Assembly: GCF_004353825.1 (NCBI RefSeq) | Contig: NZ_SMNA01000005.1 | Location: 310,001-374,000, forward strand | Direction: 5' to 3' | DNA from: Occultella glacieicola | Lineage (GTDB): Bacteria > Actinomycetota > Actinomycetes > Actinomycetales > Beutenbergiaceae | Length of the DNA: 64,000 nt | In this document: piece after piece, positions 8,016 to 16,628 of the stretch | How positions within the stretch are numbered: position 1 is the first letter of the stretch | Layout: each line of letters starts with the position of its first letter | The notes under the pieces: generated by a model | Database searches by the model: none | The model's input: the letters and a program-made list of their open reading frames with translations, nothing else | Told to the model about the DNA's origin: nothing | Made by a program: the position numbers and the translations under genes

Positions 8016-8966
8016 CTATGTGCAGCGCGGGCAAGGTTCGAGCTCGTCGGCCCAGCCGCGGTGGTGCAGGATCTCGGCGATCCACCGGGCGGTCCGGCAC
8101 GGCGTGGTGAAGGCCAGCCCGTACGTGACCCGCGCGGTCGGCGCCCCGGAGGCAGCCAGTTCGGCCAGGTCGCGGGCAGCGTCATCGTCACGTGCGGCGG
8201 CGTCGCCGTGGAAGGCCAGACCGTCGAGCTCCACCACAAGCCCGAACCGCGTGTACCTGACGTCCTGGTGGGTGCGGATCCCGAGCGACGAGCTCTCGTG
8301 CTGGCGACTCGCGCGCGGAAGCGCGTGGGCGCGCTCGACGTTGTCGCGATAGCCACGCTCGAGTACAGAGCACACGCCGTCGCGCAGGTCGTTGAGCATC
8401 GAGACGATCATCGTTCGCCCGGCAACACGTCGACGGCTGGCGAGCGCGACCAGGATCCGCTCCGGCGTGGTCCGGCGCGACTGTGCGACCCTGGCGAGCG
8501 TGGCGAAACCCGCGGCCACGTCCCCCGCGCGGATGTGCTTCGACATCTCGTCGATCGTCGCGTGCTCGGTCCGCACCCGCGGTGGCGCCCGATGCCACAG
8601 CACCCGTCGCTGGAGGTCGCTCATGCGGCGGACCTCCACGCCCTTCGGCAGCCGGAGAGTGCGGGCGCGTGCGATCGCGATCTGCACGTGCGCCGGAGCC
8701 GGACCGGGCAACGCGGAAGCGCCCGCCAACGCGGCCGGCCACGCCGTCAGCACCGCGGCCCACTCCCGCTGCCGCCGGGTCAGCGGGCCGGTGTGGTTCA
8801 CGAAGACGCCGGGATGGACGCGCCGGAGTTCGCGCCGCCGGAGCATCCGTTCGATGTCATGCAGCAGGGCACCCGCCTCGAGCAACTGCCACCGTGCGAC
8901 CACGCCGTCCTGCACCGAGAGCAGCTCCAATAGGGGCACGCGATCGAGCTCGAACCGTTCCGACAT
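8016..8966 (-). CDS. DUF559 putative nuclease with AbiEi-like N-terminal domain
   Basis: A 316-residue protein. Residues 1-60 resemble the winged-helix domain of AbiEi-type antitoxins (RMLRRRELRRVHPGVFVN). The C-terminus carries a DUF559/Vsr-like PD-(D/E)xK fold core: RYTRFGLVVELDGLAFH, then DDDAARDLAEL and RVTYGLAF. Such proteins are common and multi-copy in actinomycetes, and their role is not established. No AbiEii toxin or methylase adjoins it, so this is not a complete toxin-antitoxin or restriction pair. The gene stands alone, enclosed by two palindrome pairs and two minisatellites. The start ATG 8966 lacks a strong ribosome binding site. A second member lies at 33903-34810. Confidence 0.75.
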   Translation of the reverse strand: MSERFELDRVPLLELLSVQDGVVARWQLLEAGALLHDIERMLRRRELRRVHPGVFVNHTGPLTRRQREWAAVLTAWPAALAGASALPGPAPAHVQIAIARARTLRLPKGVEVRRMSDLQRRVLWHRAPPRVRTEHATIDEMSKHIRAGDVAAGFATLARVAQSRRTTPERILVALASRRRVAGRTMIVSMLNDLRDGVCSVLERGYRDNVERAHALPRASRQHESSSLGIRTHQDVRYTRFGLVVELDGLAFHGDAAARDDDAARDLAELAASGAPTARVTYGLAFTTPCRTARWIAEILHHRGWADELEPCPRCT

Positions 8967-9077
8967 CGCGGCACGGTGTCACGCCTGTAGTAGCAGATGC
9001 CCGATCGCGCGCCCACCCCTGTGGACCGCCAGGCGTCGGAGCCACGCCTGTGCGGCACGGGTCAAGCGTCAGCGGGC

Positions 9078-9180
9078 GCTCACGGTCGCACACGCCAGGC
9101 GGCGAGCCCGGCGGGCTCACCCGCACACGCCCCGCCGCGAGCCCGGCCGGTCACCCGCACACGCCCCGCCGCGAGCGCCC
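9078..9180. repeat. Tandem repeat of about 36 bases, three units
   Basis: Units begin at 9078, 9115 and 9150 and share TCACCCGCACACGCC and GCCGCGAGC; the first unit is the most diverged. It lies between the DUF559 start and the upstream palindrome pair. Confidence 0.7.
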
Positions 9181-9218
9181 CAGGATCGCCGCCCCGCAGC
9201 ACAGGTCGGAGCGTCAGC

Positions 9219-9259
9219 GATGTGATTCCGACGCACTGGGCACCTCGGAATCGCACCAC
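9219..9259. repeat. Palindromic repeat, DUF559 family 1, copy 3
   Basis: TGTGATTCCGA (9221-9231) pairs with TCGGAATCGCA (9245-9255). The right flank CACCACTGCGGCCCAGGCAT matches the right flank of copy 1. Confidence 0.8.
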
Positions 9260-9349
9260 TGCGGCCCAGGCATGCGAGGGGACCACGCGAGGCGACCGCG
9301 CCCGCACGTTCCTTCCGCTCCGCGCTCGCCGCCCACCGGCCCACTGTTG

Positions 9350-9389
9350 AGGTGTGGTTCCGACGCACCGGGTACGTCGGAACCACATC
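9350..9389. repeat. Palindromic repeat, DUF559 family 1, copy 4
   Basis: GTGTGGTTCCGACG (9352-9365) pairs with CGTCGGAACCACAT (9375-9388). It forms an inward-facing pair with copy 3, as copies 1 and 2 do on the other side of the gene. Confidence 0.8.
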
Positions 9390-9419
9390 GATCCCGCGAA
9401 TTCGACTGCGGCGGCTCCC

Positions 9420-9425
9420 TACACT
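9420..9425 (+). promoter_or_regulatory. -10 box TACACT of the LuxR gene
   Basis: TACACT ends 6 bases before the GTG at 9432 and no Shine-Dalgarno sequence is present, suggesting a leaderless message. Inference from spacing. Confidence 0.5.
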
Positions 9426-9431
9426 TGAGCG

Positions 9432-12152
9432 GTGACGCTCCTCGGCAGGGCGGCCGAGCAGGAGACGGTGTCCCGCCTCCTGGCCTCGGCGCGCCTGGGC
9501 AGCGGAGGGGTGCTGACGATCATCGGCGAACCGGGCGTCGGCAAGACGTCGCTGCTCACCGGAGCGCTCGAGAGCCTGCCGCCAGGTGGCGTGCGCGTGC
9601 TTCGGGCGACGCCCGCGGAGTCCGAGGGGAATCTGCCGTTCGCTGCGCTGCACGCCCTGGTGCTGCCCGCGCTACCGCTTCTCGATGATATTCCGGCCCC
9701 GCAGGCACTGGCCCTCGGCACCGCGCTGAGCCTGCGGCACGGCGGCGAACCGGACCGGTTCGCGATCGGTGCCGCGACGCTGAGCCTGCTGAGCCGGTAT
9801 GCCGAGGATGGGCCGGTGGTTGTGGTGCTCGACGACGTGCAGTGGGCGGACCAACCCTCCGTCGACGCCTTCGCGTTCGCGGCGCGCCGGGTACACAACG
9901 ACCCGATCGCGATCCTGATCGCGGGGCGCAGCGCCGAACTGCCGGAACCGGTGCGGGGTATGCCCACGATCGAGCTCGGCGGCCTGTCCCCCGAGGCCGC
10001 GGAGAATCTGCTGGCCGAGGCGTTCGGCTCATCGGACTGCCGGCGCGACGTCGACGGGCTGTACCGTTCAACCGGCGGGAACCCCCTGGCCCTACTCGAG
10101 TTGGCCGGCGAGCCGGACCCGGGCGACGCCGCCGGCGCTGGCCTGCCGCGGACCCTGCCCGACCGACTGCAGCGCACCTTCGCCCGGCGGCTGGAGGCAC
10201 TCACCCCGGACGAGCGCACCGTCGCGATGGTGGCCGCGATGGCCGGCGACGACCTTCGGCTCACCCGCGCCGCCTGTGGCCGTCTCGGCGTGGACCCCGC
10301 CGGCCTGGACGGTGCGTCCGGAGCCGGCCTGATCGCCGTCGACGGCGCTCACGTGACCTTCCGGCACCCGCTCCTGCGGGCGGCCGCCTACGGCTCGGTG
10401 ACGCCCGACCTGCGGCGGCGGGCGCATCTCGCCCTGGCCGCGGAACTCGTCGGTGTGGACGCCGACCGCCACGCCTGGCACCTCGCGGCGGCCACGACCC
10501 ACCTCGACGAGCCGGTCGCCGCACTCCTCGCGGACCTCGGCGGCCGAGCCAGCGCGCGCACCGCGTTCACGGTCGCCGCGACGGCCTACGAACGGGCGGC
10601 GCGGCTGAGCCCGGACCCCGGCGACAGCCACGACCGGATGATCGCCGCCGCCCGCGCGGCCTGGGCCGGGGGCCAACGCGATCGGGCCCTGGCCCTGCTC
10701 GACGAGGTGGAGCCACCGAGCGGACCTGCGACCGCGCCCGGATCCGAGCTACGGGCCACTATCGCCGTGCGCTCCGGCTCGGCCCGCGAGGGCCTCGGTC
10801 TTCTCGAGCGCGCGGCCGAGCTCGCCGATCCCGACCAGCGGGTGCTGATCCTGGCGCAGGCGTGGCATGCCTGCATGTACCTCACCGACACCACCGCCAT
10901 GCGGCGGATCGACGCGCGGCTCGCCGCCGCCCTGCCGTTCGCGACGGACCCCGTGGCCGGCGCCGTCGGGCTGGCCGCGTCCGGAACCGCCGGAGTACTG
11001 CTCGGCCGGGACAGCAGGGCAGTGCTCTCCGACGCCGTGTCGCAGCTGGCCGACCACGTCGACCCGCTCGCGCATCCGGCCGCGCTTCCGTGGCTGCTGC
11101 TCGCGCCGCTGTTCCTGCGTGATGCCGACGCCGGAAGCGAGCTGCGCACCCTCGTGGACCGGGTGCGGGAGCGGGTCGGTGTGGGGGCGCTGCCGAACCT
11201 GCTCTTCCACGTGGCCCGCGACCAGGCGACCACGAACGCCTGGGACCGGGCGGCGGCCAACTACGACGAGGCGGCCCGGCTGGCCCGGGAGACCGGTCAG
11301 GGCGGCGAGCTGGCGATGTCGCTTGCGGGGCTGGCCTGCCTCGAGGCCCGCTCCGGTCGGGCCGCACAGTGCCGGGAGCACGCCGCGGACGCGCTGGCCC
11401 GCTGCCGGGAGCGATCGATCCGCTTCGGTGAGATCTGGTGCGAACTCGCCGTGGGCGAGCTGGCCCTGTCCGAGGGCAGGCCGGTCGAGGCCGCGCAACG
11501 GCTCGGTGGGGTCGCTGCCCGGCTCGATCAGGACCAGGTCGGCGACCCCGATCTGCATCCCGGGCCGGACCTGGTCGATGCCCTGCTGCGGACCGGCGCC
11601 GCCGACGCCGCGGCCGAGGTGACCGCGCGATTCACGGCCGCAGCGGCCGCGAGCGGGCGACCATGGACCCTCGCGCGGGCCGACCGGGCGCTCGGCCTGA
11701 TCGCGACCGACGAGGACTTCGAGACGCACTTCGCCTCCGCGCTGGCGCACCACCGGCACACCCGGGACGAGTTCGAGACGGCGCGGACCCAGCTGGCACT
11801 GGGGATGCGGCTGCGTCGGGCCGGGCGACGGGTCGACGCCCGCACCTCCCTGCGCGCCGCGCTGACGTCGTTCGACGAGCTGGGGGCGCGGCTCTGGGCG
11901 GCGAACGCCCGGACCGAGCTGGAGGCCACCGGCGAGCACGTGCGGCCGCGCGAAGCCGCGGGCCCCGGCGCCCTCACGCCGCAGGAACTTCAGGTGTGCC
12001 TCCTGCTCGCTGAGGGCCGGACCACCCGGGAGGCCGCGGCGGCCCTGTTCCTGAGCCCGAAGACGATCGAGTACCACCTGCGCAAGGCCTACACGAAGCT
12101 CGCGATCCACTCCCGGGACGAACTCGCCGTCGTCCTGAGCGACGTGGGCTGA
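9432..12152 (+). CDS. LuxR-family regulator with AAA ATPase domain (LAL type)
   Basis: A 906-residue large ATP-binding LuxR regulator. The P-loop GEPGVGKTS is at residues 32-40 and Walker B VVVVLDDVQWAD at 129-140. A long helical TPR-like region (about 330-830) follows, then a C-terminal LuxR helix-turn-helix (about 845-906) with LTPQELQV and SPKTIEYHLRKAYTKL. Members sense a ligand and activate catabolic or secondary-metabolite genes, as MalT does. The GTG at 9432 is preferred because TACACT lies 6 bases upstream. Divergent from the DUF559 gene, it has no obvious target next to it. The inducer is unknown. Confidence 0.92.
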   Translation: MTLLGRAAEQETVSRLLASARLGSGGVLTIIGEPGVGKTSLLTGALESLPPGGVRVLRATPAESEGNLPFAALHALVLPALPLLDDIPAPQALALGTALSLRHGGEPDRFAIGAATLSLLSRYAEDGPVVVVLDDVQWADQPSVDAFAFAARRVHNDPIAILIAGRSAELPEPVRGMPTIELGGLSPEAAENLLAEAFGSSDCRRDVDGLYRSTGGNPLALLELAGEPDPGDAAGAGLPRTLPDRLQRTFARRLEALTPDERTVAMVAAMAGDDLRLTRAACGRLGVDPAGLDGASGAGLIAVDGAHVTFRHPLLRAAAYGSVTPDLRRRAHLALAAELVGVDADRHAWHLAAATTHLDEPVAALLADLGGRASARTAFTVAATAYERAARLSPDPGDSHDRMIAAARAAWAGGQRDRALALLDEVEPPSGPATAPGSELRATIAVRSGSAREGLGLLERAAELADPDQRVLILAQAWHACMYLTDTTAMRRIDARLAAALPFATDPVAGAVGLAASGTAGVLLGRDSRAVLSDAVSQLADHVDPLAHPAALPWLLLAPLFLRDADAGSELRTLVDRVRERVGVGALPNLLFHVARDQATTNAWDRAAANYDEAARLARETGQGGELAMSLAGLACLEARSGRAAQCREHAADALARCRERSIRFGEIWCELAVGELALSEGRPVEAAQRLGGVAARLDQDQVGDPDLHPGPDLVDALLRTGAADAAAEVTARFTAAAAASGRPWTLARADRALGLIATDEDFETHFASALAHHRHTRDEFETARTQLALGMRLRRAGRRVDARTSLRAALTSFDELGARLWAANARTELEATGEHVRPREAAGPGALTPQELQVCLLLAEGRTTREAAAALFLSPKTIEYHLRKAYTKLAIHSRDELAVVLSDVG

Positions 12153-12169
12153 GACCCACCCCGATCCGC

Positions 12170-12230
12170 GCCGACGTCCACCCTCAATCGTTCCATCCGG
12201 AAAGTGAAACGTTGGAAGTTGGACGTCGGC
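12170..12230. terminator. Long-range inverted repeat between convergent genes
   Basis: GCCGACGTCCA (12170-12180) is repeated inverted at 12220-12230 around a 39-base loop with further partial pairing (CGTTCCA against TTGGAACG-like text). It lies just past the LuxR stop and before the GNAT stop, so a shared terminator is likely. The layout copies that at 3130-3186 with different sequence. Confidence 0.5.
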
Positions 12231-12275
12231 AGCCGAGAGTGCGTGGCGGCGTCCCCGGCGTGGTGGAGGAGTGCC

Positions 12276-12692
12276 TCAGTCGGTGAGGTGGATGAGGCCG
12301 GCGGGGGTGGCCCGGAATCCGCACGCGTCCAGGTAGAACCGCGCCAGCGGCGGCTCGAAGTCCACGAAGAGCCACTCGCATCCGGCCGCGCGCGCTTGCG
12401 TGACCGCGTGGGCGACGACGGCGGTGCCGACGCCGCGTCCCTGGTGGCTCGGCCGCGTCTTCGTGTCGATCAGGAAGGCGTGATCGCCGCCGTCCCAGGC
12501 GACGTTGACGAACCCGACGAGCCGGCCATCCTCCGTTCGGGCGCTCACCCATCCGAGTGAGTGCGGACGCACCCGGTCCCACCAGCCGACCTCGGGCGTG
12601 CCGCCGTGGGACGTGGTGAGTTCGACGAGCTCGTCGTCGGACACCGGCGCCCGCCACTCGATCTGGACGTCTGTGCTCGATCCGCTCGGCAT
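12276..12692 (-). CDS. GNAT family N-acetyltransferase
   Basis: A 138-residue acetyltransferase of the GNAT fold, transferring acetyl from acetyl-CoA to an unknown amine. The acetyl-CoA loop is HQGRGVGTAVVAHAV, preceded by the beta-strand LVGFVNVAWDGGDHAFLIDT; the C-terminal RFYLDACGFRAT is typical. ATG 12692 was chosen; a TTG at 12728 would add 12 residues. Neither has good Shine-Dalgarno spacing. It converges on the LuxR gene and is transcribed away from the ManA-like gene on the same strand. Confidence 0.85.
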   Translation of the reverse strand: MPSGSSTDVQIEWRAPVSDDELVELTTSHGGTPEVGWWDRVRPHSLGWVSARTEDGRLVGFVNVAWDGGDHAFLIDTKTRPSHQGRGVGTAVVAHAVTQARAAGCEWLFVDFEPPLARFYLDACGFRATPAGLIHLTD

Positions 12693-12737
12693 CCCTTCAC
12701 GATGCGGCACCGGTCCACCCGGGCGCAAGCCGCGTCG

Positions 12738-13952
12738 CTACCGCGCGTCCGGCAGGTGGGCCACCAGTACCGGGCCGGAGGACCGGACCCGGAGCGGGCC
12801 GTCGGCGTCGGAGACGAACGCGCTCTGGCCCGCCGAGAGCGTCAGGCCACCGGTGTCGGACGTCAGCGAGACCGTCGAGCGGCCGCCCGCACCCGCGCCG
12901 ACCTCGGGAGCCCACTCGTGCAGGCAGACCACCAACCGCGGCCCGGCCGCCGGCCCGGGCACCTGGCCGCGCGCGCCGGGCGAGCGCCACAACCCCAGAT
13001 CACCCGCGGGCGACGTGAAGAGGGAAGCGCCGCCGTCGGGCTCGGCCTCCAACCGCGGCGGCTCGCCGACGTGCAGGTCCGCGATCCGGAGCACCTGGCG
13101 CAGGTCCACGTGCTCCAGGCTCAGGCCCGCCCGCACGAGGTTGTCGGAGGCACCCGTGAGCTCCAGACCCATCCCGCTGAGGTAGCCGTGGATCATCCCG
13201 GGGGGCAGATACCTGACCTCGCCGGGCTCCATCCGGACCCGGTTCAGGAACAGGGCCAGGACCACGCCCACGTCGCCCGGGTGATGCGTCGCGAGCAGCG
13301 ACACCAGGGCCGCGTCGGGGTGCTCCGGTTGTGCCGCCGCCGCGCGCGCAAGGCCGTCGGCGATCTGGCGCTGCTTCGCCGCGCTTGAGGCGAGCAGCGT
13401 GGTGAGGGCGTAGAGCAGCTCGTCACCGGGGCCGGCCTGCGCCAGGGCCGAGATGATCGGGTCGAGCACGGACAGATCCCACCCGTCCAGCGAGGCCCGG
13501 GTCGCCGCCACCGGCCGGAACCCGCCGAGCAGCCGCACCGGTGCGAACGCGTGGATCAGGCCGGGGCGGGCCGAGGCGTCGGGGTAGAGCCGCTGCGCGG
13601 CGTAGGTGTCGACGCCGGCGGCCTCCTCCCGGGCGTGCCCGGTCCGGGCCTGGCCGGCGTCCGGGCACACCTGCAGCGGCAGCGGAGCCCGGGTGGCGAG
13701 CAGCCGGGCCCCGAAGGGCAGCCGGTGGCCCCCGGTGGCCGCATCCCCGAGCGTCGCCGCCGGGTGTGCCGCTACGTACCGGTCCAGACGCACCGCGTGG
13801 CCGCCGTCGATCAGTTGCGACGACGCCTCACCGAGCGCCCCGATTCGTACCTCCGCGAGCGGGTGGCCGTCCGTGGGCACGCCGAGGAGGCGCTGGAGCA
13901 GGTCCTCGGAACCCCAGCGGTAGCGCAGCAGTGGGTTGGTGAGCAGGTGCAC
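12738..13952 (-). CDS. manA: Phosphomannose isomerase-like protein (ManA, type I) with altered metal site
   Basis: A 404-residue protein aligning along its length with type I mannose-6-phosphate isomerases, which interconvert mannose-6-P and fructose-6-P for GDP-mannose supply. The family hallmark GYLSGMGLELTGASDN with a preceding His (PPGMIHGYL) is present, and so is GLIHAFAPVRLLGGF. Two zinc ligands differ: the usual QVHP reads LQVCPD (His to Cys) and the usual PELV reads RPGLI (Glu lost). A Cys may still bind metal. Start is GTG 13952, 9 bases after the upstream phosphoesterase stop, so the two form an operon. Confidence 0.8.
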   Translation of the reverse strand: MHLLTNPLLRYRWGSEDLLQRLLGVPTDGHPLAEVRIGALGEASSQLIDGGHAVRLDRYVAAHPAATLGDAATGGHRLPFGARLLATRAPLPLQVCPDAGQARTGHAREEAAGVDTYAAQRLYPDASARPGLIHAFAPVRLLGGFRPVAATRASLDGWDLSVLDPIISALAQAGPGDELLYALTTLLASSAAKQRQIADGLARAAAAQPEHPDAALVSLLATHHPGDVGVVLALFLNRVRMEPGEVRYLPPGMIHGYLSGMGLELTGASDNLVRAGLSLEHVDLRQVLRIADLHVGEPPRLEAEPDGGASLFTSPAGDLGLWRSPGARGQVPGPAAGPRLVVCLHEWAPEVGAGAGGRSTVSLTSDTGGLTLSAGQSAFVSDADGPLRVRSSGPVLVAHLPDAR

Positions 13953-13961
13953 GGTGGCGCG

Positions 13962-14891
13962 TCAGCGGGCGGGGCTCGGGACGTGCGCGTCCGGGATGTA
14001 CATGCCGGCCGCCGCGAGCCGCTCGGCGGTGCGGGCGGCGTCGGCCTGTTCGCCGACGGTGGCGCCGCCGCCCATCGGGACCACCGAGTGCAGGATCGTG
14101 TCCGCGTAGACGTGCACCAGGTTGAAGGCCTGCGCGCCGTCGCGGCCGCGGGTGCCCCGGTCCGGGGTCTGCAGGTCCTGGGTGTAGCAGGTGGCCGACG
14201 CCACCGACACCGGGATGCCGGCGAAGGTGGACGAGGACGAGTAGTGGTGGTGACCGGCCAGGATCGCGCGCACGTCGGTGCCGGTGAGCACGTCGGCGAG
14301 CGCCCGCTGGTCACGCAGCTCGAACGTGACCAGCAGGTCCATGACGCAGGGCGCCGGCGGGTGGTGCAGCGCGAGGATGGTGCCCTCGGGCGCGGGGTCG
14401 GCGAGCACCCCGGCCAGCCAGTCCAGCTGCTCGGGCGTGATCTCGCCGTGGTGCCGGCCGGGCACCGTGGAGTCGAGGACCACGAGGCGCAACCCGCCGA
14501 GCATGACCACCCGGTCGTAGGGCTCCATGAGGCCGGGGCTGCCGGCCGGTGTGTCCAGGAGGGTGCGCCGCAGGGTGGCGCGGTCGTCGTGATTGCCCAT
14601 CACCCAGATCAGCTCGGCGCCGAGCCGCTGCGCGAGCGGCTCCACGATCCCGCGCAGGTTCCGGTACGCCTCCTCCTCGCCCCGGTCCGCCAGGTCCCCG
14701 GTGAAGATCAGGGCCTCCGGGCTCAGGTTCGTCGACTCGAGGTCCGCGAGCAGTGCCTCGAGGTGCTCACGCACGGGCGCGACACCGTGCAGCAGTTGTC
14801 CATCGGGCAGGAAATGGGTGTCGGACAGGTGCACCAGCACATGGTCGGCGTGCGGGTACTCGGCGGCGCGCAGCGGCGATGAGGAGGTCAC
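13962..14891 (-). CDS. Metallophosphoesterase (CpdA-like cyclic-nucleotide phosphodiesterase)
   Basis: A 309-residue calcineurin-like phosphoesterase. All metal motifs are visible: [30 protein letters not shown] and LAGHHHY. Spacing and length fit the CpdA/Rv0805 branch that cleaves cAMP, although related enzymes act on other phosphodiesters. The GTG at 14891 has CATACT 6 bases upstream and no Shine-Dalgarno, suggesting leaderless expression. The last residues ([12 protein letters not shown]) follow a helical extension. It is the first gene of an operon with the ManA-like gene. Confidence 0.85.
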   Translation of the reverse strand: MTSSSPLRAAEYPHADHVLVHLSDTHFLPDGQLLHGVAPVREHLEALLADLESTNLSPEALIFTGDLADRGEEEAYRNLRGIVEPLAQRLGAELIWVMGNHDDRATLRRTLLDTPAGSPGLMEPYDRVVMLGGLRLVVLDSTVPGRHHGEITPEQLDWLAGVLADPAPEGTILALHHPPAPCVMDLLVTFELRDQRALADVLTGTDVRAILAGHHHYSSSSTFAGIPVSVASATCYTQDLQTPDRGTRGRDGAQAFNLVHVYADTILHSVVPMGGGATVGEQADAARTAERLAAAGMYIPDAHVPSPAR

Positions 14892-14990
14892 GGCCCGAGT
14901 ATGGAGTACCCGCCGAACCGCAAGTTGAACGACACGTGAACAGCCTCGGCGGACGACGTCCAGGCGGTCCCGGCCGGCCTCGAGCGGGCC

Positions 14991-15845
14991 TCAGGCCGAC
15001 GCGCCGAGGACGACCGCCGCGGCCTGCTCCCACCGCTCGCGCCAGTCCCCGATCGGTTCGACGCCGATCGCGCCGAACCCGTCGTGACCGAGCACCGACC
15101 AGGCGGGGCGTGGCGCCGGCCGCGCGAACGACCCCGAGTCCGTCGGGGTCACCATCGCCGGGTCGTGCCCGGCACTGCCCACGACGGCGCGGGCGAAGTC
15201 GAACCAGGACGCCCGCCCCGAGGAGGTGGCGTGGTAGGTGCCGGTGGGGGCGTCCGCGGCGATCAGCGCGACGATCAGCTGCGCGACGTCCACGGTCCAG
15301 GTCGGCTGCCCGATCTGGTCATCGACCACGCTGAGCGAGTCCCGATCCCCGGCGAGCCGCGCCATGGTCGCGGCGAAGTTGGGCCCGTGGGCGCCGTACA
15401 GCCACGCGGTGCGCAGGATCCAGTGCTCCGGTGCCTCGGCCCGCACCGCCCACTCGCCCGCGGCCTTGGTGCGCCCGTACGCCGACCGGGGGGCCATCGG
15501 GGCGTCCTCGGCGTACGGCGTGGTGGCATCCCCGGCGAACACGTAGTCGGTGGAGATCTGCACCAGCCGGGCACCGGCCCCGGCGCACGCCCGGGCCAGG
15601 TGCGCGGCGCCGACGGCGTTCACCGTGAACGCCTGCGCCTCGGCGCTCTCGGCGTCGTCCACGGCCGTCCAGGCGCCGCAGTTGACGACCAGGGCGGACC
15701 CACCGAGGGCTTCCGGCGGGACCGGGCCGGCCGCGATGTCCAGGTCGGCGCGCGAGCGTGCCAGCACGTCGTGTCCGGCCGCGCGCAGGCTCGCCACGAC
15801 GTCCGTACCGAGCATGCCGCCGGCTCCGGTGACCAGGATCCGCAC
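14991..15845 (-). CDS. rmlD: dTDP-4-dehydrorhamnose reductase family protein
   Basis: A 284-residue extended short-chain dehydrogenase of the RmlD family, the last step of dTDP-L-rhamnose synthesis. It shows the NAD(P) loop TGAGGMLG at residues 6-13, ISTDYVFAG with the catalytic Thr, and YGRTKAAGE with the Tyr/Lys pair. The GTG at 15845 was chosen because AGGGAGA lies about 6 bases upstream and the fold begins exactly there (VRILVTGAGG). No rmlA, B or C is nearby, so the other steps must be encoded elsewhere or the substrate may be another dTDP-sugar. Confidence 0.88.
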   Translation of the reverse strand: MRILVTGAGGMLGTDVVASLRAAGHDVLARSRADLDIAAGPVPPEALGGSALVVNCGAWTAVDDAESAEAQAFTVNAVGAAHLARACAGAGARLVQISTDYVFAGDATTPYAEDAPMAPRSAYGRTKAAGEWAVRAEAPEHWILRTAWLYGAHGPNFAATMARLAGDRDSLSVVDDQIGQPTWTVDVAQLIVALIAADAPTGTYHATSSGRASWFDFARAVVGSAGHDPAMVTPTDSGSFARPAPRPAWSVLGHDGFGAIGVEPIGDWRERWEQAAAVVLGASA

Positions 15846-15898
15846 GTGTTCTCCCTCTCGTCGGTGGCCGGTCGACGCGACCCCGGCAACGTTCGTGG

Positions 15899-16555
15899 TC
15901 AGCCGGAGCTGCTCTCGGACCCGGTGGGCCCGGTAGCGGCGAGCAGCGCGCGCAGCTCGTCCAGTTCCTCGGGCTGGGAGGAGGTGATCTCCTCGGCGAT
16001 GGCCGCGACCTCCGGGCTGGACCCGGTGGTCAGCACCTGCTCGGCGAGGTCCAGGGTCGCCTCGTGGTGGCCGACCATCCCGGTCAGGTAGACGACGGTC
16101 GCGTCGGAGCCGCTGCCGGTGAACAGGTTCTGCAACTCCTCGGGGGTGAGCATCCCGGTGCGGATGCCGGCGGTCGCCGGATCGACAGGCTCCTCCCCCC
16201 AGGTGACCAGCAGCGCCTCGAGGTCCCCGCTCTCGCGGCCCTGCACGTTCGCGAGGGTCCCGGCCAGCGTGAGGACGTCGTCGGGCACCCCGGCCTTGCT
16301 GAGGATGGCCTGGTGCATCTGCGAGCTCTGCGCGTGGTAGACCCGGATCGCGTTCGCGAAGTCGATGTCCGCCTCGTTCCCCGGTTCCGGCGTGGCTGTG
16401 GTCGCCTCGGGGCTGGGGCTCGTCGAGGCCTGCGCCGTGGCGGTCTCGGTCGCCGAGGGTGAGGTCTGCGGCGACGGGTCCGTGCACCCGGCCAACAGCC
16501 CGGTCAGCAGTCCGAGCGCGAGCACGGCGGCGGACTGGACAAGGCGGCGCGGCAT
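15899..16555 (-). CDS. DUF305 lipoprotein
   Basis: A 218-residue secreted lipoprotein. The signal peptide ends in a lipobox LLAGC (Cys24), followed by a Ser/Thr/Pro-rich linker to about residue 58 and then a helical DUF305 domain with HAQSSQMHQAIL and MVGHHEATLDLAEQVL. The His/Met-rich helical pairs suggest metal or oxidised-ligand binding, and some relatives act in copper handling; the role is not settled. It lies 53 bases upstream of the RmlD gene on the same strand, possibly cotranscribed. Confidence 0.85.
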   Translation of the reverse strand: MPRRLVQSAAVLALGLLTGLLAGCTDPSPQTSPSATETATAQASTSPSPEATTATPEPGNEADIDFANAIRVYHAQSSQMHQAILSKAGVPDDVLTLAGTLANVQGRESGDLEALLVTWGEEPVDPATAGIRTGMLTPEELQNLFTGSGSDATVVYLTGMVGHHEATLDLAEQVLTTGSSPEVAAIAEEITSSQPEELDELRALLAATGPTGSESSSG

Positions 16556-16628
16556 GGGGAGATCCTTCGTGACGTCCCGCGCGGGCTGCGGCGGGCAGGC
16601 CCACCCTAGTCGCCCGGTCGGGCCGGTC

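Larger units (their letters stand above)
8967..9431. other. Intergenic region with repeats upstream of the DUF559 gene
   Basis: These 465 bases lie between the divergent DUF559 and LuxR genes. They contain a three-unit tandem repeat (9078-9180) and two palindromes (9219-9259, 9350-9389). No convincing gene is seen. Confidence 0.75.

Noticed and set aside
8016-8966. Complete AbiE toxin-antitoxin or restriction system
   Set aside because: No AbiEii nucleotidyltransferase, methylase or helicase adjoins the gene; only the winged helix and DUF559 core are seen.
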